A DNA stretch of 64,000 nt from Bog-473 sp963850095 (GTDB lineage Bacteria > Actinomycetota > Acidimicrobiia > Acidimicrobiales > RAAP-2), in the NCBI GenBank assembly GCA_963850095.1, contig CAWKJX010000004.1:726805-790804 (forward strand), read 5' to 3'. Under the pieces are notes generated by a model. That model made no database searches, was not told the origin of the DNA, and worked only from the letters and a program-made list of their open reading frames with translations. Shown here piece after piece: positions 16,431-25,786 of this stretch. The position numbers were made by a program, and so were the translations under genes. Position 1 is the stretch's first letter. Each line of letters starts with the position of its first letter.

Positions 16431-18125
16431 TCATGCGTCGTGGCCGAGCGTCACGGGCAATGCCTCGACCCCGCGGATGATCATTCTTCTCGCCCACATT
16501 GGTTCGTCGTAGGCGGGCATCATCCTGGGAAAACGACGAAGCAGCTCGGGGAGCGCCACCTGCGCCTCCAGCCGCGCCAGTGCCGACCCGAGGCAGTGAT
16601 GGGGTCCGCCTCCGAAGGACGTGTGCTCGTTCGCCCTGGGCCTCGCCAGGTCGAGTACGTCTGCGTCATCTCCCCACTTGTCGGGGTCGCGATTGGCCCC
16701 GCCGAGGCACAACAGCATCACGGATCCTGTCGGAACATCGATATCTTCGATCTTGACCGGAGCAAGAGCGATGCGGCGGGTGTACTGCACCGGTGAATCG
16801 AATCGAATCAGCTCTTCGATGGCGTTCGCCTCTAGACGCCGGTCACCGCGGAGGCGGTCGAGCTGCTCGCGATACTCGAAGAGGTGAACCAGTCCATTGC
16901 CAATCAGGTTCAAGGTGTTCTCGTGCCCGGCCACGTACAAGAGCGTGACCTGAGAGACCAACTCCTCGAGGGTCAGACGATCGCCAGAGATCTCGGCCTG
17001 AATGAGCTGGGACAAGAGGTCGTCGGACAACGACACCCGCTTCTCTCTCACGACGTCCTCGATATACCGGGACAGCGACCTTCCAGCCTCGATGCTCGCC
17101 GCCTCTTCTTCCGGAGTGTTCAGTGGATCGAACGTCTTCGTGACCGCCAACGACCATGCACGCAACTGGGCGATGTCCCCCGTGGGCATGCCGAGCATCT
17201 CGGTGATGATCAAGGCCGGCAAAGGCAGGGCAAAGTCAGCAATGATGTCGGCGTCCGATCGTTCCATCAGAGCGATGATCAGTTCGTCCACTTCGGTCTG
17301 AGTGCGATCGCGCCACGAACTGATGGCCTTGGGCGTGAACGCCTTGGCAACCAGACTCCGGAGCCGGGAGTGGTCTTCGCCGTCTCGACGCAGCATCATC
17401 TGGTGCAGATGACCTCCGCCGATCCGGTTGCGGGCGACCTCGGCATCGACAGCCGGAGTGGGATAGGCACGAGAGACATCGACGGCCAGCGATCGATCGC
17501 GGACAAGTCGGTGCACGTCCGCGTACCGGGTGAGGATGAACCCGTCGATTTCGGGATCGAAGTGAACGGGATCCTTCGTCCGAAGAAGGTCGTAGTAGGG
17601 GTAGGGATCCGCAAGAAAGGCGGAATCCCGCGGGTCGACGAGCAGCTCTCCGATGCCGCCAGACAGCGGACGCCTCGCCGCGACCCGCAGAGGAGTCGGA
17701 GCTGGCGCTGGTCGCTCGGCGTTCTCGTTGGCTCGTCGAAGTCGACCCGTCGTCTCTCGAAGGAGTGCGAGCATCACGCGGGGGCTCTCGAGAAGGTTGT
17801 CGATGAATCCCGAGCCGTCGACTTCCTGGAGCACCATGTCACTCGTCGCCGTGACCGTGGCGCCACAAGGTCGGCCCTCAATCAGAGCCATCTCACCGAA
17901 GGACTCCCCCGCCCCTATTTCGGCTACGAATAGCCCGGCCAGGGTGACTGCGGCCGTTCCGTCGATGATGATCCACCACCGGTCCGCGACGCTTCCTTCC
18001 GTGCAGATCACGTCGCCGTCGCCCACTTCGCGCACATCGCGCAGGGACGAGGTCAGGGCGGACAGCTCCTCGGGGGAACATCCTTCGAACAACGCCAGGT
18101 CGGCCAGGCTGCTCGAATCTGGCAT
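16431..18125 (-). CDS. Cyclic-nucleotide-binding domain fused to cytochrome P450
   Basis: A 564-residue fusion. Residues about 8-125 form a cNMP-binding beta-roll with the phosphate-binding-cassette-like segment GAGESFGEMALIEGRPCGATV; residues about 155-560 are a complete P450. Visible P450 motifs are the I-helix oxygen-activation motif LLYVAGHENTLN, the ExxR pair in EELIRFDSP and the heme-binding loop FGGGPHHCLGSALARLE with the thiolate Cys near residue 511. ATG 18125 is fixed by AAGGAG upstream and by the domain start; the long upstream open frame is not protein-like. No ferredoxin or reductase gene lies next to it. The cassette has Cys where the cAMP-contacting Arg normally precedes Ala/Thr, so ligand identity is open. 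Confidence 0.92.
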   Translation of the reverse strand: MPDSSSLADLALFEGCSPEELSALTSSLRDVREVGDGDVICTEGSVADRWWIIIDGTAAVTLAGLFVAEIGAGESFGEMALIEGRPCGATVTATSDMVLQEVDGSGFIDNLLESPRVMLALLRETTGRLRRANENAERPAPAPTPLRVAARRPLSGGIGELLVDPRDSAFLADPYPYYDLLRTKDPVHFDPEIDGFILTRYADVHRLVRDRSLAVDVSRAYPTPAVDAEVARNRIGGGHLHQMMLRRDGEDHSRLRSLVAKAFTPKAISSWRDRTQTEVDELIIALMERSDADIIADFALPLPALIITEMLGMPTGDIAQLRAWSLAVTKTFDPLNTPEEEAASIEAGRSLSRYIEDVVREKRVSLSDDLLSQLIQAEISGDRLTLEELVSQVTLLYVAGHENTLNLIGNGLVHLFEYREQLDRLRGDRRLEANAIEELIRFDSPVQYTRRIALAPVKIEDIDVPTGSVMLLCLGGANRDPDKWGDDADVLDLARPRANEHTSFGGGPHHCLGSALARLEAQVALPELLRRFPRMMPAYDEPMWARRMIIRGVEALPVTLGHDA

Positions 18126-18964
18126 TTCGGACACTCCTTGCTGGCAACTTCGATCGGGATCGTAGATCGCATGGACAGGGTCTCGCGAAGCACCCGCTCG
18201 GAATCCGACGGTCGGGATCTGCGGCGTAGACGCCGACTGTCCGAGCCGTACCCGGCGGTCACGACCCCGTGCCCACACGCCATAACGTCGTCTCGCTGCC
18301 AACCGTGAGCCGGTTGCGCCAGGCTCCGGAGGTGGGCCTCGAAACGCGGCCGAGACGGTACTGAAGACCATCGGGGGCGGGCCGGACGCGCTCGAAGCCC
18401 GGTGCGGCGTCCAGCGAGGCCCCTCGGCGAACCCAGAGAGGTCGTGCCCGTCCACGCCGTCGTAGCGCATCAGATGGTGTCGGAGACGGATTCCGCTCAG
18501 GTCCCCCGCTTTGGCCCTCTGCGGCATACTCTGCCTCGGGTTATCCGGCACAATGACGTCGAGGTAACCCAAAATCCCAGGCAGAGACGCTAAGGTAGAG
18601 GTTGAGGGGGCTCCCCGAATGGGAGGCCACATTGGGCACGCGGAGGGCTTAAAACTCGCCTCGGGGCCGCAGGCCAAAATGGCCCAATGGCACCCCGGAT
18701 GACCGAGGACTCGACGCTCCTGCCACCATCAACTTCGCCCGGCCGAAACAGAAGCCGTCGGGCCACCACAGCCCGAGCAGCCGCGTCGTCACCGAATGAA
18801 GACTCGTGCCTTCTCAACAAGCAGTGCCCAATCGGCTCGCCCGTCCATTGGTCCATTTCCGACCTGGTCGCAGTGGGCCCTCGTCGGTCCCCGGGGCCCG
18901 GTTCAGGAAGGTCCGATTCGTGGCGCCATCTGTCATTGATGGTGCAAGGGGGAAAAGTCGTGCG
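18126..18964. other. Gene-free stretch upstream of the P450 gene
   Basis: About 840 bp with no convincing coding frame. It contains the palindrome GGCCAAAATGGCC (18672-18684) and must hold the P450 promoter near 18150-18200. Minus-strand frames here are rich in Arg and Pro and look spurious. Confidence 0.5.
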
Positions 18965-18985
18965 ATGTACGTGACGGCTGTACAT
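18965..18985. promoter_or_regulatory. Perfect dyad ATGTAC-N9-GTACAT (operator candidate)
   Basis: Six-base perfect arms at 18965-18970 and 18980-18985 separated by nine bases, 38 bp upstream of the TTG start of the Thr-rich membrane protein. The geometry suits a dimeric repressor. Confidence 0.5.
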
Positions 18986-19023
18986 GAGGACATCGAGAGA
19001 GGACGTTCGAAGGAAGTGGTGCG

Positions 19024-19692
19024 TTGGGATGGGCGGGTGACCGGTTGAAGGAACTGCTGGTTGTCGCCGCTGTATGTTTTGCTGCAGCGCCGTTCGCGGC
19101 AATGGCTTACGGGGTCATGAAGAGTTACCGCGAGACGCACCCATGGCCGGAGGGGTTTCCGCACAACGCACGCAACATCGCTGTGGGCTCCGTGGCATGT
19201 GTGCTCGCCACGTTGGTGTTCGCTGGTTTCTCCCGGCACCCTGCGGCAGTCCCGACGCTGGCAGACCCAGTTACCCGGGCCCAGCTGTACATACCGTCGG
19301 TCACGACGACAACTGCCGCAGCGCCTGCGACGACTACGACAACGACTCCCTCTGCTACGGCGCCGACGCTGGATCTGGCCGCTCTGGCTCTGTTGCACGT
19401 CCTGACACGCTCGACACAACCGGCGGCCAGCGCTACGACGCCAGGCACAACGGCCAGCGCAGCACCGACACCGTTGACGCCGATCCTCAGTGCGGCGCCT
19501 CCGGCGACGGAGCCCGTCACAACGACAACTGCGTCCGTGACCACGACGACGGGTACGGCGACCACTAGCACGACGACGACCACCGAGGGCACGACGACTA
19601 CCACGACTACGACGACACTGCCCCCGACCACGACTACAACTACGAGTGGGAACACCGGTGGCACGGGGGTGGGCAACACGGGTAACACGTGA
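19024..19692 (+). CDS. Two-helix membrane protein with Thr-rich extracellular tail
   Basis: A 222-residue protein. Two hydrophobic segments (LLVVAAVCFAAAPFAAMAYG and NIAVGSVACVLATLVFAGF) are followed by about 140 residues dominated by Thr, Ala and Pro, including runs of six to nine Thr, ending NTGGTGVGNTGNT. Such tails are typical O-glycosylated stalks or disordered spacers (inference). TTG 19024 is chosen because AGGAAG lies seven bases upstream; no ATG or GTG would keep both helices. Preceded by the ATGTAC dyad and followed by a hairpin terminator, so a self-contained unit. Confidence 0.65.
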   Translation: MGWAGDRLKELLVVAAVCFAAAPFAAMAYGVMKSYRETHPWPEGFPHNARNIAVGSVACVLATLVFAGFSRHPAAVPTLADPVTRAQLYIPSVTTTTAAAPATTTTTTPSATAPTLDLAALALLHVLTRSTQPAASATTPGTTASAAPTPLTPILSAAPPATEPVTTTTASVTTTTGTATTSTTTTTEGTTTTTTTTTLPPTTTTTTSGNTGGTGVGNTGNT

Positions 19693-19697
19693 CGATT

Positions 19698-19726
19698 CGA
19701 CTGCGCCCTCGTAGCCGGCGCAGTCG
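19698..19726 (+). terminator. Hairpin terminator after the Thr-rich protein
   Basis: Perfect 10-bp arms CGACTGCGCC (19698-19707) and GGCGCAGTCG (19717-19726) with a 9-nt loop, starting six bases after the stop codon. Confidence 0.75.
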
Positions 19727-20108
19727 GCCATTGCCGGATTCTGAACTCGGGAGGACTTGCCTTCGAATTCGGTGCCGTCCCGGGCACCTCCGATCTGGGT
19801 CCGAAACCGGACTGGCCTCGCCCAACGGGCAGGTCACTTTTCGAGAACGCGTGATCGAGACCGATATATCACCGGATGCCGATTCGCGCTGTTCCCACCC
19901 GAACAGAATCCGGCGCCAGACGTCACCGCAGCCCAGGCACCACCCATACTGACACTCACGGGCTCATTTCAAGCGACCACGACCACCACCGCCATCGATC
20001 GTTGGATTAGGGGCTTAGTCGCTGAGGTATTCCGGTGACCTCCCATGCTCGGCCTAATGCACTCCCAAACAACCCAGCGATGACCAAAACCAAAGCACGC
20101 TGTAACGC
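19727..20108. other. Gene-free stretch
   Basis: About 380 bp with no coding frame or structure I can support, between the terminator and the convergent membrane-protein gene. Confidence 0.5.
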
Positions 20109-20531
20109 TCAGCTTTGAGGGTCGGCCAGGAGCGCAATGGCAAGCCCGAGTTGGATTGAAAATCCCCCGGCCGAAATTACTGCAAAGACGAGGTTCAGCG
20201 TGCGAGTTGGAAAGCCTCGGGAGAAGTTCCCGGCCCGTTTTGCTCGCGGTATCAGGCGGCTGGTGGCAAACAAGCCGACCATCGCCATCACGAGGCTGGA
20301 TGTCCCCCAGACAGCGCCACCTCCGGTCAACGCGACGATCGAGACGAAGAAGGCGTCGACCAAAGCAAGGAATGCGCTTCCGGCCAGAACAGTCCGCCTC
20401 TCCCGAGTCTTCGCGTCGGCATCGTCGGCGTTGACGACCGACACGGCCACGACCAGCAGGCCGAGGATGGCCGCAGATGCGCCCGCGCCTGTAGCGAAGA
20501 ACATTTCGTAGTGGCCCAGCAACAGCGACAT
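20109..20531 (-). CDS. Four-helix membrane protein of unknown function
   Basis: A 140-residue protein with four hydrophobic segments: FFATGAGASAAILGLLVVAVSVV, LAGSAFLALVDAFFVSIVAL, WGTSSLVMAMVGLFATSRLI and NLVFAVISAGGFSIQLGLAIAL. A charged loop DADAKTRERRTV lies between helices 1 and 2. It resembles small 'modulator'-type membrane proteins in other actinobacteria but no motif allows a name. No close same-strand neighbour. Confidence 0.65.
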   Translation of the reverse strand: MSLLLGHYEMFFATGAGASAAILGLLVVAVSVVNADDADAKTRERRTVLAGSAFLALVDAFFVSIVALTGGGAVWGTSSLVMAMVGLFATSRLIPRAKRAGNFSRGFPTRTLNLVFAVISAGGFSIQLGLAIALLADPQS

Positions 20532-20784
20532 CTTACGAACATCACGGGTTGCACCCGGCGGTACCCGGGGCCGGATGGCCGGGATCTGCGGCTCTCAGAA
20601 GAGCACCACACCGTGTCCCGATCGCCGGGAATTGTGGGGCGCTCGCCACTTCGGAGGCTCCTGGACTGCATGACCCGCATTGAGGGGTTCAGTCACCGCA
20701 GGCACCGTAACATCGGCGATCGCGACCCCTCGGGCTAGGCGTCGACGTGCCCGCAGTGACTGCAAGCTCAATGCCCGCGTTCGT

Positions 20785-21177
20785 TCAGTCCAGCAGTGCG
20801 CTGAGCTTCTTCGGCGCGAGAACCCGGTAGCTATCCGTCACGAGTTCATGGATCTCCTGCCAGTCCGTGTCCTCGGTCAGCAGCACCCCGATGCGGTCCG
20901 GTCCCGCCCGCGGGGCGAAGAAGGGGCGGCCAATGGACAGCAACGCCTCGCGTTCGTCTGGGTCTGCACGCAACACCAGCAGTGGGAGAGGCTTGCCGGC
21001 CGGGCCCTCCCGTGCCACGAGCAAGCAGAACGACCTCCGCCGGATGTCGAACGAGTGTGCCGTCGATCTCGATTCGGTCCGTGAATAGTCGACGCGCACC
21101 GTCACCTCGGGCAGCGCCAGGCATAGGCTGCGAACCCGCTCCACGATGTCCCTCGGGATCGCGACGGGCGTCTTCAT
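20785..21177 (-). CDS. YjbR/MmcQ (DUF419)-family protein
   Basis: A 130-residue protein that fits the MmcQ/YjbR fold: the start VAIPRDIVERVRSLCLALPEVTV, a middle segment RRSFCLLVAREG, and the C-terminal block DWQEIHELVTDSYRVLAPKKLSALLD with the conserved W…I…L..DSY..VAPKK pattern. These proteins have a double-wing-like DNA-binding fold but no proven role. ATG 21177 (MKTPVAIP) is preferred over two nearby upstream starts. Confidence 0.85.
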   Translation of the reverse strand: MKTPVAIPRDIVERVRSLCLALPEVTVRVDYSRTESRSTAHSFDIRRRSFCLLVAREGPAGKPLPLLVLRADPDEREALLSIGRPFFAPRAGPDRIGVLLTEDTDWQEIHELVTDSYRVLAPKKLSALLD

Positions 21178-21648
21178 GCGCGCCATCTCGCGCACTGGCG
21201 CCCTATCACGGTGAGGCCCGTTACCGCTCCGATGTCGTACCGGCGAAACGCGGATGGGGCTGCGGCTGACTGCTGCTGAACACGTCGATTCATCCCACGC
21301 CTATTCGCCGAACGTGACTTGAAGCTTATTCCAGAGTGCCCCGGAAGGCCGAGTCGATGGGACAGTTCGCTACGTCGGGTGGGCCGCCGCAGCGCACCCA
21401 ACGAGCCCGGGACCGGCCCGATCGGAACCGGGACCCCTGCTAGCCATGTCCTTGAAGAGCCAGCTCCGGACGATTGAGGCAACTTTCGCAGCAGCTCCGG
21501 AGCATTGAGCGAAGTTAATCATGGTCAAGACGCGTTGTGTGGGTCTGTGGCGTCGAAAGGCGTGCACGTAGCCTCCGAATGCGCGCCAGCGGGCGCGACA
21601 ACGTGTCGCGGCGGGTAGGTATGAGAGCGGGGCGGACCCCGCCGAAGG
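21178..21648. other. Gene-free stretch
   Basis: About 470 bp with only short, arginine-rich frames. No repeat, hairpin or promoter motif stands out. Confidence 0.5.
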
Positions 21649-23273
21649 TCATGCAGCGAGGTCGCAGTCGCGAAGAAGAGTACGCAGCTCCTTGTCGAAG
21701 GCACGCCAGGCGCTGGCCACCGGATGTAGCACGCGTCGAGGAGGCCGGCTGATCGAGTCGAGGTCGGCCAGCGTCGGGACGACGACCCGGGTGGCGAGAC
21801 GGGTGAAGAAGGTGGCGATCCATCGACCGTAGGGCGTGACCTGGTAGCGGTGCCGACCCGGGACTCGCTCGATGATGCCCTTCAGCCGCAGGCGGCGCAG
21901 GTCGTAGGTGGCCTGGGCACTCGAGTAGGCGGCGTCGTAGAGCGCGGCCATGCGGACGCGCAGTGCGGCATTGGTGAGCCCGTCAAAGACGGTGTCGAAG
22001 GCGCAGACCGCGCTGAGGAGGGCGACGACGCGTGGATCGCCGAAGCGCAGCCCCGGGGCGCGTTGGCCGTCATGGACGCTCGGCATGACGACGGCTTGGA
22101 GCGCGGCAGGGTCGGGCAGCCCCGGTGCTCCCTCACCGAGGGCGTTCAAGAAGCGCTCGTTCACCTGGGCCCCGGCTGCGCGAAGCGCCGCCAGTTCTTT
22201 GCGTTGAGGGTTTTCTTGAGGCGGAGGTCCTCGGCGTTGTTCAGGGTCGCCTCGACCCGAAGCGCCTGCTCGTGCTTGAAATAGGCCTTCGCGCCCGAGG
22301 ACTTATAACGGATCTCGATGCGGGGGTAGACGCCGCGCGTGATGACGTTGGTCGCGAAGCGACCTGGCGTGGTGCTGCGCACCTGGCGCCCGAAGACGAT
22401 GCGGACCTTGTCGGGTCGCCCGAGGGTGAGGTGGTCCTGATGGCGGCCTCGAACCAGGCCCGACCGACCTGGGGGCGCTCGAAGACAGCGGTGTCGGAGA
22501 TCTCCATCTGTCGCACCGAGAACGCCCAGTCGAAGCCGGCGGCGCGGTCGGCGTCGGTGAGGGGGCTCGGCAGCTCCGGCAGCCAGCGGGCGATGAGGCG
22601 TTGGACGTGTCCGGCGGAGAGTGATCCGGCGAGACGCTGTGCCAGCTCGGGGTCTTCGACGGCCCGCAGTCCGTTGTCGAGGTCCTCATAACCCACGCCG
22701 CGCTGGTCGAGCTGGCGCTTGAGCCATTCGTGGCCGTTGGCCGAGGCGAACAATGGATAGGGGGCATAGGAGCCCAGCTTGAAGAACGCCGGGCCCCACT
22801 CGTGGTCCCAGAGGTAGAAGTACCACGAGTCGGGCACCCTCGACTGGCGCGAGAAGCTGAAGTGGGGATGGCGCGCGTCCGACTCGGACGCGTCGTCCTT
22901 GTAGCCGACCCAGACGGACTGGCGCTCTGGGCCTTGCCGACGAGCACCAGGCCCTCGGTGCCCTCGTCGGCCAAGGCGAGCTGGAAGGGGCGGGCGATGG
23001 ACTCCTTGGACTCTTTGGCCTTGAAGCGCACGACGGGCAGCTCGAGGCGCTCGACCAGGGAGTCCAGTCGTCCACCATGCGGTCGTGGTTCTTGGTCAGC
23101 ACGGCGGGCGAGGGAATGTTGCGCGTCCCGATCAGCGAAGCCCGGTGCAAGAGGAACGAGACGAGCCCGCCCTCATGGGTGAGTTCGGGCAGGTAGCCGG
23201 CGATCCAGAGCCGGTCGACGGAGCGGACCCGCAGCGTCACGTGCTCGGCCAGTAGGGTGGAAGTGGTCCCCAT
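21649..23273 (-). pseudogene. Large conserved protein with C-terminal winged-helix-like region, broken by several frameshifts
   Basis: One protein of about 540 residues can be followed through five frames. It starts MGTTSTLLAEHVTLRVRSVD (ATG 23273), continues through VVRFKAKESKESIARPFQ, PDSWYFYLWDHEWGPAFFKL, VITRGVYPRIEIRYKSSGAK, and ends with ATYDLRRLRLKGIIERVPG followed by YQVTPYGRWIATFF, a winged-helix-like block. Frame changes fall near 23065, 22925, 22400 and 22165. I know relatives only as hypothetical proteins in diverse bacteria, often near mobile DNA. It may be decayed, or intact in the organism and broken by sequencing indels, as in uvrC at the other end of the window. Confidence 0.65.
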
Positions 23274-23781
23274 GGCGACCTCCTCACCGGCCGTTGGCGC
23301 GGCCGATGCTGAGCAAGTTGTTTGGCAGAGGACGCTACGTCGGAGACCGCGTGGAGGAGAGGCGATCACACTTGTCTCTCCCGCCGCGCCTGGTGCCCTG
23401 TTGAAGTGCACCGACCGGGACGCCGAGGGCCGGCTTGGCCGGCCTGGACCCGACTCCGCCGTGCCGAGTGGCGCCAACCCCGAGCGAGGCTCAGACCTTC
23501 TGGACCTTCACGCGGCCAGATCACGTCGCGGGAGGCTCGGCGGTCTGAGGCTCGCTCGCTAGGACTTGATGTAAGGATCGAGGTCGTAGATGCGCCCCAG
23601 CTCGGCAAGGTCGGGCGTACCGAGTGCAGTCTCAACCCGTCGGAGAACCGAGAACAACACCGCTCGCGACCTCCTGGTTCCTTGTCGCCACACCAGTTGA
23701 CGCACCACACGGCCCAATGGTTCGGGAAGCTACCCGATGGGTCAGTTATGCGGGTGGCCCAAGGCCGGAACGGCGAACGGC
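23274..23781. other. Gene-free stretch
   Basis: About 510 bp. It includes the promoter of the broken gene at 23273 (a GAGGAGG ribosome-binding site is visible just upstream of its ATG). Frames here are arginine-rich and not convincing. Confidence 0.5.
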
Positions 23782-24003
23782 TCAGGTGCCGAGGGAGCGC
23801 AGCGGGTAGTCCCGCCCCCGATATTCAAAGACGGGCACCACCCGTCCATCCGGTAGAGCCTGGACCCTGTGTCCGGCAACGTAGAGGTGCCTGGCTCCGT
23901 CCTCCATCACGACGAGAAGCTCGGTGGTATCCGGTTCGACCTCATGCTCTCTCCCGTCCAAGGGACCCCCGTCGAGTACGGCGTGACCCGCTGTCTCATT
24001 CAC
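23782..24003 (-). CDS. Small conserved protein (73 aa), GGPLDGRE type
   Basis: A 73-residue protein with LDGGPLDGREHEVEPDT followed by a beta-rich part (LLVVMEDGARHLYV, VVPVFEYRGRDYPLR). The GGPLDG start is shared with small proteins found in many actinobacterial genomes and phages; function unknown. Codon use is strongly protein-like. It stands alone. Confidence 0.6.
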   Translation of the reverse strand: MNETAGHAVLDGGPLDGREHEVEPDTTELLVVMEDGARHLYVAGHRVQALPDGRVVPVFEYRGRDYPLRSLGT

Positions 24004-24193
24004 GATGGGCTCCGCGCAAGGTGATATCCAAAGCCAAGCGCTTCATGGCCGTCTTAGGGTGTGTTCGTGGACCGCGGGCGAAGCAGAACATCGTCTGTAC
24101 GTAGCCAGCTGAGCGTCGGAGACGGTGGCAGAGACCTGGCGGTCGGAGTCCTTCAGCGCTCCGGGTGACACGGCGGTCGAGTCGGCCCTGGGC

Positions 24194-25438
24194 TCAGCGC
24201 CCGTGACCGGCCCGGTAGCGAGTATGGCTGGCCGCATTGTCTGCGGCCTCGATGCGCGACTGCACGTCGCTGAGCTGCGCCCGCATCTCCCGCCCACGCG
24301 AATCGGGTCGTACGTCGTCGCAGGGTCTCGAAGGCAGCGCGAAGCTCGAGTACACGACCTTGCGAGGCAGGTCGACGGGCGGGTAGGCGCGATGGAGGGT
24401 GTCCGAGCAGTGGACCGTCACGTCGCCGGTCTGCGTCTCGAGCATGATCGGCTGCAGGTCAAGCCGGCGGTCCCGGCCGGTGGCCATGGTGTTGGCGCGG
24501 TGACTACCAGGGATCACCCCGAGAGCTCCGCTCGTCCGGTCAGCCCCGGTCACCGAGATCCCGGTGGTCAGGCCGTTGCAGGAATAGGAGTGGCCACCTT
24601 GGCCACAGTCCTTGTGCCAAGGCAGGTCGGACAGGCCCCGGACTATGCCGAGCGGCTTGACGAGGGCCTCTGCGCCACCGGTATGGATATGGCCGTCTCC
24701 GGTGAGCTCACCGATCACGCGGTAGCGCCGATCGTCGAGCAGCGACCGCAGGGCAGCCGACTTGTCGTAGAAGAAGAGCACCCGGACGGCATGGTTCTCA
24801 CCTGCCTCGTCGGTGGCCCACCAAGACTCGCCATCGTCGGGGGTTGCCCGGGTCAGCCAGTCGTCGACGTCAGCACCCAGCGTGGCCATTTCCGTATCGC
24901 CGAAGACGTCTCGAAAGTGGGCGAAGCCGGCCTCCTCGAGGAAGTGCGCAATCTCCGCCGGGTCGTCGTCCACGGTGAAGGCGCGGCCCAGATCGAGGGC
25001 GTCCCCGTCGAGGTCGAGGAGCGTGACGTCACCTGCTTCGTGCACCTTGCGGCCGTCGAGCAGAGCGCGCAGCACGGGCTCCCAACCGATCCAGTCGACG
25101 ATGTCCCCCGTCACGATCCTGACCCGTGAGGTCATGGCCAGCCCCATGGTCGACTGCCGGTCCTGGAGCAGGTCGGACAAGGCGTCGGATCCGAGCACCG
25201 CCACCACACCCGCCGAGTCGATCCCCGGAAGGAGCCGAAGCGTCCCGGAGGCACCGGCGAGGGTGATGGCGCGTCCGTCGATGTCAAAGCCCAGCGCCGG
25301 GAGGTTCAGGTAGGAGCATCCCCGTCCCGCAAGCTCGCCGTGCACGGCTAGAGCATCTGGTAGAAGGCCGTCGAGAATCTCGTCCAGCTCGAGCAAGCGG
25401 ACGTCCTTGGCGTACCGGGTACGGGCATCGACCGACAT
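24194..25438 (-). CDS. Phytanoyl-CoA dioxygenase (PhyH)-family Fe(II)/2-oxoglutarate enzyme
   Basis: A 414-residue protein. The C-terminal 200 residues carry the PhyH-type facial triad: HxD in LPWHKDCGQGGHSY, the distal His in CSDTLHRAYPPVD, and the 2-oxoglutarate-binding Arg in LPRKVVYSSF. The N-terminal 150 residues form a separate alpha/beta region (LGFDIDGRAITLAG) without a name. Members hydroxylate acyl chains or small natural products; the substrate is unknown here. ATG 25438 is well placed. Divergent from the carboxymuconolactone-decarboxylase-like gene. Confidence 0.82.
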   Translation of the reverse strand: MSVDARTRYAKDVRLLELDEILDGLLPDALAVHGELAGRGCSYLNLPALGFDIDGRAITLAGASGTLRLLPGIDSAGVVAVLGSDALSDLLQDRQSTMGLAMTSRVRIVTGDIVDWIGWEPVLRALLDGRKVHEAGDVTLLDLDGDALDLGRAFTVDDDPAEIAHFLEEAGFAHFRDVFGDTEMATLGADVDDWLTRATPDDGESWWATDEAGENHAVRVLFFYDKSAALRSLLDDRRYRVIGELTGDGHIHTGGAEALVKPLGIVRGLSDLPWHKDCGQGGHSYSCNGLTTGISVTGADRTSGALGVIPGSHRANTMATGRDRRLDLQPIMLETQTGDVTVHCSDTLHRAYPPVDLPRKVVYSSFALPSRPCDDVRPDSRGREMRAQLSDVQSRIEAADNAASHTRYRAGHGR

Positions 25439-25786
25439 GATCAGGAGGCTAGTTCGACCTGACTGGTGTCGTCGTCGTGGCTGACCACTCAATCGCTGCG
25501 CCTGTCCAACGAAGGCGCACTGAGGGTTCTGCCGACGTGGAAAGTGCGCCGGTACAGAGCGGTATGCGGGCCGCCATGATCGGGGGGACAGGGTGCACCA
25601 GGCACCATAGAGAGGTCCGAATGTCGTGACGGGCGAACCGAAATCAGTCAGAATTGGAGCGGTGCCGAACGAAGAGCCGGTCACGTCAGCGCCCCAGGAG
25701 ATACGAGACGCTCTGCCATTACGGGTATCAATCAAGGTCCTGGGCTTCGTAGCGGTTAAGTCCCACGAGTGAGAGGAGACATGAAG
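25439..25786. other. Divergent intergenic region of 348 bp
   Basis: Separates the PhyH gene (minus) from the CMD-like gene (plus) and should carry both promoters. GAGAGGAG at 25771-25778 is the ribosome-binding site of the plus-strand gene. No clear operator seen. Confidence 0.5.
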
